From the NCBI GenBank assembly GCA_028065725.1, contig JAPTVL010000055.1, positions 83,750 through 147,749 on the forward strand: DNA of 64,000 nucleotides, in the 5' to 3' direction. This document shows, in pieces, positions 55,862 to 63,803 of the stretch. The position numbers and the translations under genes are program-made. Position 1 is the first letter of the stretch. Each line of letters opens with the position of its first letter. Source of the stretch: Betaproteobacteria bacterium (lineage in GTDB: Bacteria; Pseudomonadota; Gammaproteobacteria; Burkholderiales; Rhodocyclaceae). Under the pieces are notes generated by a model. It saw only the letters and a list, made by a program, of their open reading frames with translations. It did no database searches and was not told where the DNA came from.

Positions 55862-57400
55862 TCAGCCTTCCTCCGTCAGCAGCGAGACGCCGAGCAGCGC
55901 GCGGCGCTTGAGCCAGGGACTGGGACGATAGCGCGGATCGCCGTAGAAATCCTGCATGGCCTCCAGCACGCCGAGCACCTTCCTGGCGCCGAGCGCATCG
56001 CCGAAAGCCAGCGGGCCTTTGGGATAGCCCAGGCCCAGGGTCACTGCGCGGTCGATGTCGGCCGGCGCGGCGACGCGCTGCTGGGCGATGTCGCAGCCGA
56101 TGTTGACGATGCAGGCGACGATGCGCTGGGCGACGAAGCCGGCGCTGTCGCGCATCACGCTGACCGGCGTGCCGTCGGCTGCGAACAGGGCATGCGCGGC
56201 GTCGCGCAGGGCGGGCGCGGTCAGCGGCGTGGTCATCAGGCAGCGGCGCGCGCTGTTCGACGCGGCGATGCCGAACAGGCAGTCGATACCGACCGTGCGC
56301 CGCGGATCGAGGCCCTGCTCGACGCAGCAGGTGGTGACATCGGCGCCGAGCGGCGTGACGATGCACAGCGCAGCCTCGCTCGGCATGTAGTCGGTTTCGA
56401 CCGCGACGCCTGCCGCCGCGGCGATCTCGCGCAGCACGTCGGCCCATTCCGGATGGGTCTGGCTGACCCAGACGCTGGCGGGCTTCGCCTGCGGCACGGC
56501 AGCCACCGGCATGGCGGCGGCGGTGCCGCCGGCGTAGCTGTAGAAGCCGCGCCCGGTCTTGCGCCCGAGCACGCCGCCGGCCAGGCGCTGTGCGGCGAGC
56601 GGCGAGGGGCGGTAGCGCGGTTCCTGATAGTACTGGTTATAAATCGACTCCATGACCGGCTGCGAGACGTCGAGACCGGTCAGGTCGAGCAGCTCGAAGG
56701 GGCCCATGCGGAAGCCGGCGGCTTCGCGCATGATGCGGTCGATCTCCCAGAACTCGGCGACGCCTTCGCCCAGCACGCGCAGGCCTTCGGTGACCAGGCC
56801 GCGGCCGGCATGATTGACGATGAAGCCCGGCGTGTCGCGCGCGGCGACCGCGGTGTGGCCCATGCGCCGGCCCAGCGCCAGCAGCGCTTCGACCGCCCAG
56901 GGCGCGGTGAGCAGGCCGTCGACGACTTCGACGATCTTCATCAGTGGCACGGGATTGAAGAAGTGGAAGCCGGCGACGCGTTCGGGGCGCTTGCAGGCGG
57001 CGGCGATCGAGGTCACCGAGAGCGAGGAGGTGTTGGTGGCGAGGATGCAGTCGGCGCCGATGATGTCTTCCAGCTGCTGGAACAGCTGCTTCTTGACCTC
57101 GAGGTTCTCCACGATGGCTTCGACGATGACCTGCGCCGAGGCCAGGTCGTCGAGCCGCGGCACGACTTCGAGCTTGGCGCTGGCGGCGGCCAGCGCGTCG
57201 GCCGTGATCTTGCCCTTCTCGGCCAGCTTGCCCAGCGTGCCGGCCACGGTATCGCGCGCATTCGCGGCGGCGCCGTGCAGGGCGTCATAGAGCAGCACGC
57301 GAATGCCGGCCTGCGCGGCGATCTGGGCGATGCCGCGACCCATGGCGCCGGTGCCGACGATGCCGAGACAAAGGGTGGGCGACTGGATGTCGACGGACAT
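55862..57400 (-). CDS. 3-hydroxyacyl-CoA dehydrogenase (PaaH-like)
   Basis: A 512-residue NAD-dependent dehydrogenase. The Rossmann motif is GIVGTGAMGRGIAQIAAQAG near residue 13. ATNTSSLSVTSIAAACKRPE and AGFHFFNPVPLMKIVEVVDG hold the catalytic His-Glu pair region. A first C-terminal domain has DTPGFIVNHAGRGLVTEGLR, and a second one follows (about 300-500, with DSAGFVAQRIVACIVNIGCD). The double C-terminal layout fits the phenylacetate-pathway PaaH/PaaC type, but no other paa genes are present. It probably acts on 3-hydroxyadipyl-CoA or medium-chain 3-hydroxyacyl-CoA. Confidence 0.9.
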   Translation of the reverse strand: MSVDIQSPTLCLGIVGTGAMGRGIAQIAAQAGIRVLLYDALHGAAANARDTVAGTLGKLAEKGKITADALAAASAKLEVVPRLDDLASAQVIVEAIVENLEVKKQLFQQLEDIIGADCILATNTSSLSVTSIAAACKRPERVAGFHFFNPVPLMKIVEVVDGLLTAPWAVEALLALGRRMGHTAVAARDTPGFIVNHAGRGLVTEGLRVLGEGVAEFWEIDRIMREAAGFRMGPFELLDLTGLDVSQPVMESIYNQYYQEPRYRPSPLAAQRLAGGVLGRKTGRGFYSYAGGTAAAMPVAAVPQAKPASVWVSQTHPEWADVLREIAAAAGVAVETDYMPSEAALCIVTPLGADVTTCCVEQGLDPRRTVGIDCLFGIAASNSARRCLMTTPLTAPALRDAAHALFAADGTPVSVMRDSAGFVAQRIVACIVNIGCDIAQQRVAAPADIDRAVTLGLGYPKGPLAFGDALGARKVLGVLEAMQDFYGDPRYRPSPWLKRRALLGVSLLTEEG

Positions 57401-57474
57401 TCTGATTCTCCTCGGAGTGTTGCGCGCCGGGCCGGGGTCGGGCGGCGCCGCGGAGCGGATTGCGGTTCAGCGGC

Positions 57475-58287
57475 CTACCAGAGCTTCCACCACGGTTCGA
57501 CGCGGTTGAGGCCGCGCACGTAGTACTCGCTCTTGGGAAAGTTCCTGCGCATCACGCGCTCGGCGTCGTCGCGCAGGTCGTTCATGCCAAGCAGATCGTA
57601 GGCCTTGATCATGATGAACAGGGCTTCTTCGTTGGCCGGCGCGTCGGGGTAGGTCTTGAGCGCGGTTTGTGCGCGATTGACCGCGGCAACGTAGGCCTCG
57701 CGCTTCATGTAGTAGCGGGCGACATGCACCTCGTGCGAGGCCAGGGCGTTGACCAGGTATTTCATGCGCGCCGTGGCATCCGGCGTGTACTTGCTTTCGG
57801 GATATTTGGTGACCAGCGCCTTGAAGGCGTCGAAGGAATCGCGTGCCGCCTTGGGATCGCGCTCGGTCAGGTCCTGCATGCTGATGTAGCCGAGCAGGCC
57901 GAGGTCTTCGTTGAAGTTGACCAGGCCCTTCAGATAGTAGGCGTAGTCGACATTGGGATGGTTCGGATGCAGGCGGATGAAGCGGTCGCAGGCGGCGATC
58001 GACGATGCCGGTTCGTTCTGGCGGTAGTAGGCGTAGGCGACTTCGAGCTGCGCCTGCTGGGCATAGCGGCCATAGGGAAAGCGGGCTTCCAGCTTTTCGA
58101 AATACTTGATGGCTCTGTCATAGGCGCCCTCGGTCATGGCGTCCTTGGCCTCGCTGTAGAGCTTGTTGGCGGACCAGCCGGAGGTCTCGTCGATCTGGTC
58201 GGGCAGCAGGCCGCAGCCGCCGAGCAGGGCGGCGCCGAAAAAGACGATGGGGGCGAGCCCCCGGAGGAATGCCGCTACACTACGCAT
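57475..58287 (-). CDS. bamD: Outer membrane assembly lipoprotein BamD
   Basis: A 270-residue lipoprotein of the BAM complex, which inserts beta-barrel proteins. The signal peptide ends in a lipobox AALLGGC with the acylated Cys25. Tetratricopeptide repeats follow, with KLYSEAKDAMTEGAYDRAIK, FEKLEARFPYGRYAQQAQLE and ARDSFDAFKALVTKYPESKY, all family-typical. It is divergent from rluD, the arrangement in most betaproteobacteria. A TATAAT box for it lies at 58317-58322. Confidence 0.95.
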   Translation of the reverse strand: MRSVAAFLRGLAPIVFFGAALLGGCGLLPDQIDETSGWSANKLYSEAKDAMTEGAYDRAIKYFEKLEARFPYGRYAQQAQLEVAYAYYRQNEPASSIAACDRFIRLHPNHPNVDYAYYLKGLVNFNEDLGLLGYISMQDLTERDPKAARDSFDAFKALVTKYPESKYTPDATARMKYLVNALASHEVHVARYYMKREAYVAAVNRAQTALKTYPDAPANEEALFIMIKAYDLLGMNDLRDDAERVMRRNFPKSEYYVRGLNRVEPWWKLW

Positions 58288-58316
58288 GGTGAAAACCTCG
58301 CATGAATTTCCGCCCG

Positions 58317-58322
58317 ATTATA
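58317..58322 (-). promoter_or_regulatory. -10 box of bamD
   Basis: A perfect TATAAT on the minus strand, 30 bp upstream of the bamD ATG. The -35 region is GC-rich and without a clear match. If used, its place means the rluD coding region should begin after it, supporting the rluD start at 58352. Confidence 0.5.
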
Positions 58323-58351
58323 GCCCAAGCCCCCGCCCGTCCCGGGCCGGC

Positions 58352-59305
58352 ATGCGTCTCGCCGTGCCCGTGGAATGCGCCGGCTGGCGGCTCGACGCGA
58401 CCCTGGCCAAACTGTTTCCCGAGCATTCGCGCAGTCGTCTGCAGGCCTGGCTCAAGGACGGCCTGATCCGCCTCGACGGCGCCGCGGCGGAGGGCAAGCG
58501 CAAGGTGTATGGCGGCGAGCGCATCGAGTTCGACGCCGATGCCGCCGTTGCCTGCCCGCGAAGCGGAATTCCAGGCACGCAAGGCGAGCCGGCGCCGACT
58601 CTTGCCGGGTTGGCGGAGGACATTCCGCTGGCGGTGGTGTTCGAGGACGAGCAGCTGATCGTGATCGACAAGCCGGCCGGCCTGGTGGTGCATCCGGGCA
58701 ACGGCAACGCCTCGGGCACCCTGATGAATGCGCTGCTGCACCATGCGCCGCAGCTCGCCGGCATACCCCGCGCCGGCATCGTGCATCGCCTCGACAAGGA
58801 CACCAGCGGCCTGCTGGTGGTGGCCAGGACGCTGACGGCGCAGACCGACCTGGTGCGTCAGATGCAGGCGCGTTCGGTCAAACGCCACTACCTGGCGCTG
58901 GCGCTGGGCCAGGTCGAGCGCGACGGCACGGTCGATGCGCCGCTCGGGCGCCACGCCGTGCAAAGAACCAAAATGGCCATCGTGCGCAGCGGCGGCAAGG
59001 AGGCGCGCACCCATTACGCGGTGCTGGAGCGTTTCGCCAAAGCCACGCTGCTCGAATGCCGGCTGGAGACCGGGCGCACCCACCAGATCCGCGTGCATCT
59101 GGCATCGATCAGGCATCCGCTGGCCGGCGACCCGACCTATGGCAAGGCCAAGAGCGGCGACGCGCGGCTCGATGCCTTTCCGCGCCAGGCGCTGCATGCG
59201 TGGCGGCTGGCACTGGTGCATCCCGTGACCGGCGCCGACATGGCCTGGGAATCGCCGCTGCCGGAGGATTTCGCGCAACTGCTGGAAAGTCTGCGGCATG
59301 ACTAG
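58352..59305 (+). CDS. rluD: 23S rRNA pseudouridine synthase RluD
   Basis: A 317-residue synthase that makes pseudouridine at 1911, 1915 and 1917 of helix 69. The N-terminal S4 domain has SRSRLQAWLKDGLIRLDG. The catalytic motif is GIVHRLDKDTSGLLVVART with the essential Asp, and ETGRTHQIRVHLASI follows. ATG 58352 (MRLAVPVECAGWRLD) is chosen; an ATG at 58286 overlaps bamD. Between GGERIEFDAD and DIPLAVVFED it carries about 16 more residues than E. coli RluD. That extra stretch contains GCCGGCGCCGACTCTT, a partial dispersed-element match. Confidence 0.93.
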   Translation: MRLAVPVECAGWRLDATLAKLFPEHSRSRLQAWLKDGLIRLDGAAAEGKRKVYGGERIEFDADAAVACPRSGIPGTQGEPAPTLAGLAEDIPLAVVFEDEQLIVIDKPAGLVVHPGNGNASGTLMNALLHHAPQLAGIPRAGIVHRLDKDTSGLLVVARTLTAQTDLVRQMQARSVKRHYLALALGQVERDGTVDAPLGRHAVQRTKMAIVRSGGKEARTHYAVLERFAKATLLECRLETGRTHQIRVHLASIRHPLAGDPTYGKAKSGDARLDAFPRQALHAWRLALVHPVTGADMAWESPLPEDFAQLLESLRHD

Positions 59306-60032
59306 CCTGCTCATACCCGACTGGCCCGCACCACCCGGCATACGCGCGCTGGCGACGACGCGGATCGGCGGCGTCAGCGCGCCGCCCTGGCACAGCTTCA
59401 ACCTCGGCGACCACGTCGGCGATGATCCGCGCGCGGTCGCCGCCAACCGCGCCCTGCTGAATCGTCAACTACCCGCTGCGCCGTTGTGGCTGAGCCAGGT
59501 GCACGGTACGCGCTGCGTCGATGCCGCGGCGGCGGCCACGGTGGCAACGGGCATCGAGGCCGACGCCAGCTTCACGCGCCAGCGCGGCGTGGTCTGCGCC
59601 GTGCTGACCGCCGACTGCCTGCCGGTGCTGCTCTGCGACGAGCGCGCGACGGTGGTTGCCATCGCCCACGTCGGCTGGCGCGGGCTGGCCGCCGGGGTGA
59701 TCGAGGCCACGGTCGGCGCCATGCGCGAACCGGGTGCCAGTCTGATGGCCTGGCTCGGGCCGGCGATCGGGCCGCAGGCCTTCGAGGTTGGCGGCGAGGT
59801 GCGCGAAACCTTCGTCGCCCACGATCCGCAGGCAGCGCAGGTCTTCGTCGCGGCCCCCGGTGGCAAATGGCTGTGCGACATTCAGCGCCTGGCGCGGCAG
59901 CGTCTCGGTGCACTGGGCATTCGCCGTATCGCCGGCGCCGACTCCTGTACGGTGCGCGACGGCGAACGATTCTTTTCCTATCGCCGCGATGGTGTCACCG
60001 GGCGCATGGCCAGCCTGATCTGGCTGGAATAA
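59298..60032 (+). CDS. pgeF: Purine nucleoside phosphorylase / laccase-domain protein (YfiH, PgeF)
   Basis: A 244-residue multicopper-like DUF152 protein. Members cut adenosine and inosine and, in E. coli, edit L-Ser from the peptidoglycan precursor. Metal ligands appear in WLSQVHGTRCVD (His), AVLTADCLPVLLCD (Cys) and AIAHVGWRGLAAGVIEATV (His). The closing FFSYRRDGVTGRMASLIWL is typical. It overlaps rluD by 8 bp, the conserved pair. Confidence 0.92.
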   Translation: MTSLLIPDWPAPPGIRALATTRIGGVSAPPWHSFNLGDHVGDDPRAVAANRALLNRQLPAAPLWLSQVHGTRCVDAAAAATVATGIEADASFTRQRGVVCAVLTADCLPVLLCDERATVVAIAHVGWRGLAAGVIEATVGAMREPGASLMAWLGPAIGPQAFEVGGEVRETFVAHDPQAAQVFVAAPGGKWLCDIQRLARQRLGALGIRRIAGADSCTVRDGERFFSYRRDGVTGRMASLIWLE

Positions 60033-60051
60033 CACCTATAATCCCCGCCCC

Positions 60052-60849
60052 ATGTCGGTACTTTCCTGGATTACTTTGATGTCCCTGGCCGGCGGCGTCC
60101 TCAGCGTCGCCGCTGCGGCCGCTTTTGCCCTGACGGCGCGCACGCAGTGGGTGTCGCTGCTGATCAGCTATGCCATCGGCGCCTTGCTCGGCGCCTCCTT
60201 CCTTGAAGTGCTGCCGCATGCGATCACGGTCAGCGGCGACGCCGCGACCACCACGGCGACGGTGCTGGGCGGCATTCTGGCCTTCTTCGTCATGGAAAAG
60301 CTGGTGCTTTGGCGCCATTGCCATATCGAGGCCTGCGAAGGCCACGAGCCGCTGGCGGACGATCACGGCCATGACCATGGCCACGATCACGGCCGCAGCG
60401 GCCTGCTGATCCTGGTCGGCGACACCTTCCACAACTTCGTCGATGGTGTGCTGATCGCCGCGGCCTTCATGGAGGACGTGCGCCTGGGCATCGTCACCGC
60501 GCTGGCCATGATCGCGCACGAAATTCCGCAGGAGGTCGGCGACTTCATGATCCTGCTGCATTCGGGTTATTCGAAGGGCCGCGCGCTGGCCTTCAACCTG
60601 CTGTCCAGCCTGGCGACGCTGGTCGGTGCGATGCTGGCCTATGTCGCCCTGGGCCAGGTGCAGAGCGCCGTGCCGGTGCTGCTGGCGCTGGCGGCGGCGA
60701 GCATGATCTACGTCGCCGTGGCCGACCTGATTCCCGGCCTGCACAAGCGCACCGAAATTCGCGCCACGGTGCAGCAGGTGCTACTGATCGGGGCGGGCAT
60801 CGGCACCATCGTCCTTACCCACCACCTGGTCGACAGCCTCGCGGGCTAG
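60052..60849 (+). CDS. ZIP family metal transporter
   Basis: A 265-residue membrane protein with about eight helices. The His-rich loop DDHGHDHGHDHGRSG (residues about 101-115) lies between helices 3 and 4. Helix 4 has DTFHNFVDGVLIAAAF and helix 5 has AMIAHEIPQEVGDFMILL, which together form the binuclear metal site. It imports Zn2+ or a related divalent metal. Its 3' end overlaps the converging small membrane protein gene by 69 bp. Confidence 0.93.
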   Translation: MSVLSWITLMSLAGGVLSVAAAAAFALTARTQWVSLLISYAIGALLGASFLEVLPHAITVSGDAATTTATVLGGILAFFVMEKLVLWRHCHIEACEGHEPLADDHGHDHGHDHGRSGLLILVGDTFHNFVDGVLIAAAFMEDVRLGIVTALAMIAHEIPQEVGDFMILLHSGYSKGRALAFNLLSSLATLVGAMLAYVALGQVQSAVPVLLALAAASMIYVAVADLIPGLHKRTEIRATVQQVLLIGAGIGTIVLTHHLVDSLAG

Positions 60850-61008
60850 GCGCTGTCTTCTTCGCTGCGGGGTGCCGAACAGCCACAAGAACAGCGCCAG
60901 CGGCGCCGCGCCGTACAGGGCAAAAGTCAGTACGCCGGCGACCAGATTGGTTTCCGTGGCCGCCATCAGCAGGGTGACGTAGAGCCACCCGATCGCGATT
61001 ACATACAT
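60781..61008 (-). CDS. Small two-helix membrane protein
   Basis: A 75-residue protein starting MYVIAIGWLYVTLLMAATET. Two membrane helices (about residues 3-20 and 23-44) precede a basic tail beginning GTPQRRRQRL. I recall similar small hypothetical proteins in betaproteobacteria; the function is unknown. The last third overlaps the ZIP transporter gene on the opposite strand by 69 bp. The tail after residue 52 may therefore be a recent extension. Confidence 0.6.
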   Translation of the reverse strand: MYVIAIGWLYVTLLMAATETNLVAGVLTFALYGAAPLALFLWLFGTPQRRRQRLAREAVDQVVGKDDGADARPDQ

Positions 61009-61045
61009 GCGGCAATTCTACGGGCAGGGAACACCGGCATCTTGC

Positions 61046-61074
61046 TTGACACTGTTTATGCTGCAGTGCAAAAT
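61046..61074 (+). promoter_or_regulatory. Promoter of phaC with TGCA-centred palindrome
   Basis: A perfect -35 TTGACA (61046-61051) is 17 bp from CAAAAT (61069-61074). The spacer holds TGCTGCAGTGCA (61059-61070), an imperfect palindrome centred on TGCA. This resembles sites reported for the PHA repressor PhaR; binding here is a guess. The leader to phaC is about 80 nt, with TTAGGAG before the ATG. Confidence 0.55.
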
Positions 61075-61160
61075 CCACTCCGTTTCAGCTCCGGTAGCGG
61101 TGCTTGACTCTCGCTGTGTCCGCCTGGCCGGCGTCGAAATTTAGCCCTTAGGAGTCCCGG

Positions 61161-62897
61161 ATGTCGACACCCCCTGATCCGAATGCCGCAATGCAAGCCA
61201 TGTTTCAGGCAGGCAGTGCCATGGCTCAAGGATTCAGCCAGTTGCTGGCCGAACAGCAGAAAAAGCTGGCGGACACACCCGGTGCGGTGAATCCGGCGGC
61301 ATGGAGCGCCGAGTCCGAGGCAATGAAGAACCTGCAACAGGAATGGCTGGGACGCCATGCCCAGCTCTGGCAGGCCATGCTCGGGCAGCCTCCCGGCCAG
61401 CCCGGTCCGCAGCTGGTCGAAGCCGATGCCGGCGACAAGCGCTTCGATCATCCGGCCTGGAGCGAAAGCCCGGTCTATGACTATCTGCGCCAGGCCTACC
61501 TGATCAATGCCCAATACATGAAGCGCATGGCCGAGGCGGCGCCGGTGGCCGACGGCCAGGCCAAGGACCGCATGCGTTTCATGACGCGGCAGATGGTCGA
61601 CGCGATGGCGCCGTCGAATTTCCTCGCCACCAATCCCGAATTCGTCAAGACCGCGCTCGAAACCAGGGGCGAGAGCATCCAGAAGGGCATCCAGAACCTA
61701 CTCGGCGACCTGGAAAAGGGCCGCATCTCGATGACCGACGACTCCGCCTTCGAGGTGGGCCGCAACCTGGCCGTGACGCCCGGAGCGGTGGTGTTCGAGA
61801 ACGAACTGATGCAGTTGCTGCAGTATTCGCCGCAGACCGAAAAAGTCGCGGCGCGGCCCTTCCTGATGGTGCCGCCCTGCATCAACAAGTACTACATCCT
61901 CGACCTGCAGCCGGAAAACTCGGTGGTGCGCTACGCCGTCGAGCAGGGCAACACGGTGTTCCTGATCTCCTGGAAGAACGTGCAGACCGATCTCGGCCAC
62001 CTGAGCTGGGACGACTACGTCGAGCGTGGCGCGCTGCAGGCGATCAAGGTGGTGCAGGAGATCTGCAAGGTCAAGCAGATCAACGCGCTGGGCTTCTGCG
62101 TCGGCGGCACCATCCTCGGCTCGGCGCTGTCCGTGGCGCGCATTCGCGGCCAGAACCCGGTGGCATCGCTGACCCTGCTCACCACGCTGCTGGATTTCGC
62201 CGATTCCGGCGAGATCGGTTGCCTGGTCGACGAGACCGCGGTGCAGGCGCGCGAAGCCACCATCGGCAAGGGCGGCCTGCTGCGCGGCAGCGAACTGGCC
62301 TCGGTGTTTTCCGCGCTGCGCGCCAACGACCTGATCTGGCAATACGTGGTCGGCAACTACCTGAAGGGCAACAAGCCGCCACCCTTCGACCTGCTCTACT
62401 GGAATTCGGACGCGACCAACCTGCCCGGTCCCTTCCTCGCCTGGTATCTGCGCAACATGTACCTGGAAAACAACCTGCGCGTGCCCGGCAAGCTGGAAAT
62501 GTGCGGCGTCAAGGCCGATCTGGGCCGGATCGACATCCCCACCTTCGTCTATGCCAGCCGCGAGGACCACATCGTGCCCTGGAAGTCGGCCTACCAGAGC
62601 CGCGGCCTGGTCGGCGGCGACACCACTTTCGTGCTCGGTGCCTCGGGGCACATTGCCGGCGTCATCAACCCGGCGAGCAAGAACAAGCGCAGCCACTGGC
62701 TCAATGACAGCACCACCGCGAATGCCGACGAATGGCTGGCCACCGCGACCGAGGTCAAGGGCAGCTGGTGGCCGGTCTGGGTCAAGTGGCTGAAGTCGCA
62801 TGATGGCGGCGAAGTTCCGGCGCGCGCGAAGCTGGGCAGCAAGGCCTATCCGCCCGGCGAGCCGGCCCCGGGGCGCTACGTCAAGGAAAAGGCATAA
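61161..62897 (+). CDS. phaC: Class I poly(3-hydroxyalkanoate) synthase
   Basis: A 578-residue polymerase that links 3-hydroxyacyl-CoA into PHA on granules. The N-terminal domain (1-200) is followed by an alpha/beta hydrolase catalytic domain. The lipase-like box is GFCVGG with catalytic Cys313. Asp lies in YASREDHIVPWKSA and His in GASGHIAGVINP. LVPPCINKYYILDL-like text (MVPPCINKYYILDLQ) is the usual signature. The long Gln/Ala-rich N-terminus is normal for class I. phaB follows after 85 bp. Confidence 0.95.
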   Translation: MSTPPDPNAAMQAMFQAGSAMAQGFSQLLAEQQKKLADTPGAVNPAAWSAESEAMKNLQQEWLGRHAQLWQAMLGQPPGQPGPQLVEADAGDKRFDHPAWSESPVYDYLRQAYLINAQYMKRMAEAAPVADGQAKDRMRFMTRQMVDAMAPSNFLATNPEFVKTALETRGESIQKGIQNLLGDLEKGRISMTDDSAFEVGRNLAVTPGAVVFENELMQLLQYSPQTEKVAARPFLMVPPCINKYYILDLQPENSVVRYAVEQGNTVFLISWKNVQTDLGHLSWDDYVERGALQAIKVVQEICKVKQINALGFCVGGTILGSALSVARIRGQNPVASLTLLTTLLDFADSGEIGCLVDETAVQAREATIGKGGLLRGSELASVFSALRANDLIWQYVVGNYLKGNKPPPFDLLYWNSDATNLPGPFLAWYLRNMYLENNLRVPGKLEMCGVKADLGRIDIPTFVYASREDHIVPWKSAYQSRGLVGGDTTFVLGASGHIAGVINPASKNKRSHWLNDSTTANADEWLATATEVKGSWWPVWVKWLKSHDGGEVPARAKLGSKAYPPGEPAPGRYVKEKA

Positions 62898-62982
62898 TGG
62901 TCGAGTTGGACGCCGGTTCGGGGCGCCGCGTCCGGCAAGACGAACAAGCTCCATCCCAACAAAAACCGACAGGAGAAGCAAA

Positions 62983-63723
62983 ATGCTGCGAGTGGCGCTG
63001 GTAACGGGGGGCATGGGTGGTCTGGGCGAGGCGATTTGCATCAAGCTGGCGGCGCTCGGCTACAAGGTGGTCACCACCTACAGCCCGAGCAACACCAAGG
63101 CGCAGGAATGGCTGCGGACCATGAACGACATGGGCTACGGCTTCAAGGCCTACCCATGCGACGTGGGCGACTTCGATTCCTGCAAGGCCTGCGTCGATCA
63201 GGTCAACAAGGATGTCGGTCCAGTGGAAGTGCTGGTCAATAACGCCGGCATCACGCGCGACATGACGTTCAAGAAAATGACCAAGGCCGACTGGGACGCC
63301 GTGATCCACACCAACCTCGATTCCTGCTTCAACATGACCAAGCAGGTCATGGACGGCATGATGGGGCGCGGCTGGGGCCGGGTCATCAACATTTCCTCGG
63401 TGAATGGACAGAAGGGCGCTTTCGGCCAGACCAACTATTCGGCGGCCAAGGCCGGCATGCACGGCTTCACCAAGGCGCTGGCCCTGGAAGTGGCGAAAAA
63501 GGGGGTCACCGTGAACACCATCTCGCCGGGCTACATCGGCACCAAGATGGTCATGGCGATCCCGCAGGAAGTGCTGGAAAGCAAGATACTGCCGCAGATT
63601 CCGCAGTCGCGTCTGGGCAAGCCGGAAGAAGTCGCCGGCCTGGTGGCCTACCTGTCATCCGAAGAAGCGGCGTTCGTCACCGGCGCCAACATATCCATCA
63701 ACGGCGGCCAGCACATGTACTGA
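62983..63723 (+). CDS. phaB: Acetoacetyl-CoA reductase
   Basis: A 246-residue short-chain dehydrogenase that reduces acetoacetyl-CoA to (R)-3-hydroxybutyryl-CoA with NADPH. The cofactor motif is ALVTGGMGGLGEAICI, then LVNNAGITRDMTFKKM. The catalytic set is INISSVNGQKGAFGQTNYSA with Tyr and the following Lys in AAKAG. The product supplies PhaC. AGGAGAAGCAAA precedes ATG 62983. An upstream open frame from 62800 overlaps phaC and is not supported. Confidence 0.95.
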   Translation: MLRVALVTGGMGGLGEAICIKLAALGYKVVTTYSPSNTKAQEWLRTMNDMGYGFKAYPCDVGDFDSCKACVDQVNKDVGPVEVLVNNAGITRDMTFKKMTKADWDAVIHTNLDSCFNMTKQVMDGMMGRGWGRVINISSVNGQKGAFGQTNYSAAKAGMHGFTKALALEVAKKGVTVNTISPGYIGTKMVMAIPQEVLESKILPQIPQSRLGKPEEVAGLVAYLSSEEAAFVTGANISINGGQHMY

Positions 63724-63803
63724 TCGTCCCGGGCCGAGGACTGCGACTTGCAGCGCGTCTTCGGTCCGCAAAGTTTTTTCAGTCGTTATAGGAAGCAGCA
63801 GAA

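Noticed and set aside
55769..57523. A 584-codon plus-strand frame
   Set aside because: Antisense to the 3-hydroxyacyl-CoA dehydrogenase gene.
59931..59943. GCCGGCGCCGACT in pgeF as an element copy
   Set aside because: Short match in a conserved Ala-Gly-Ala-Asp codon context; flanks differ.
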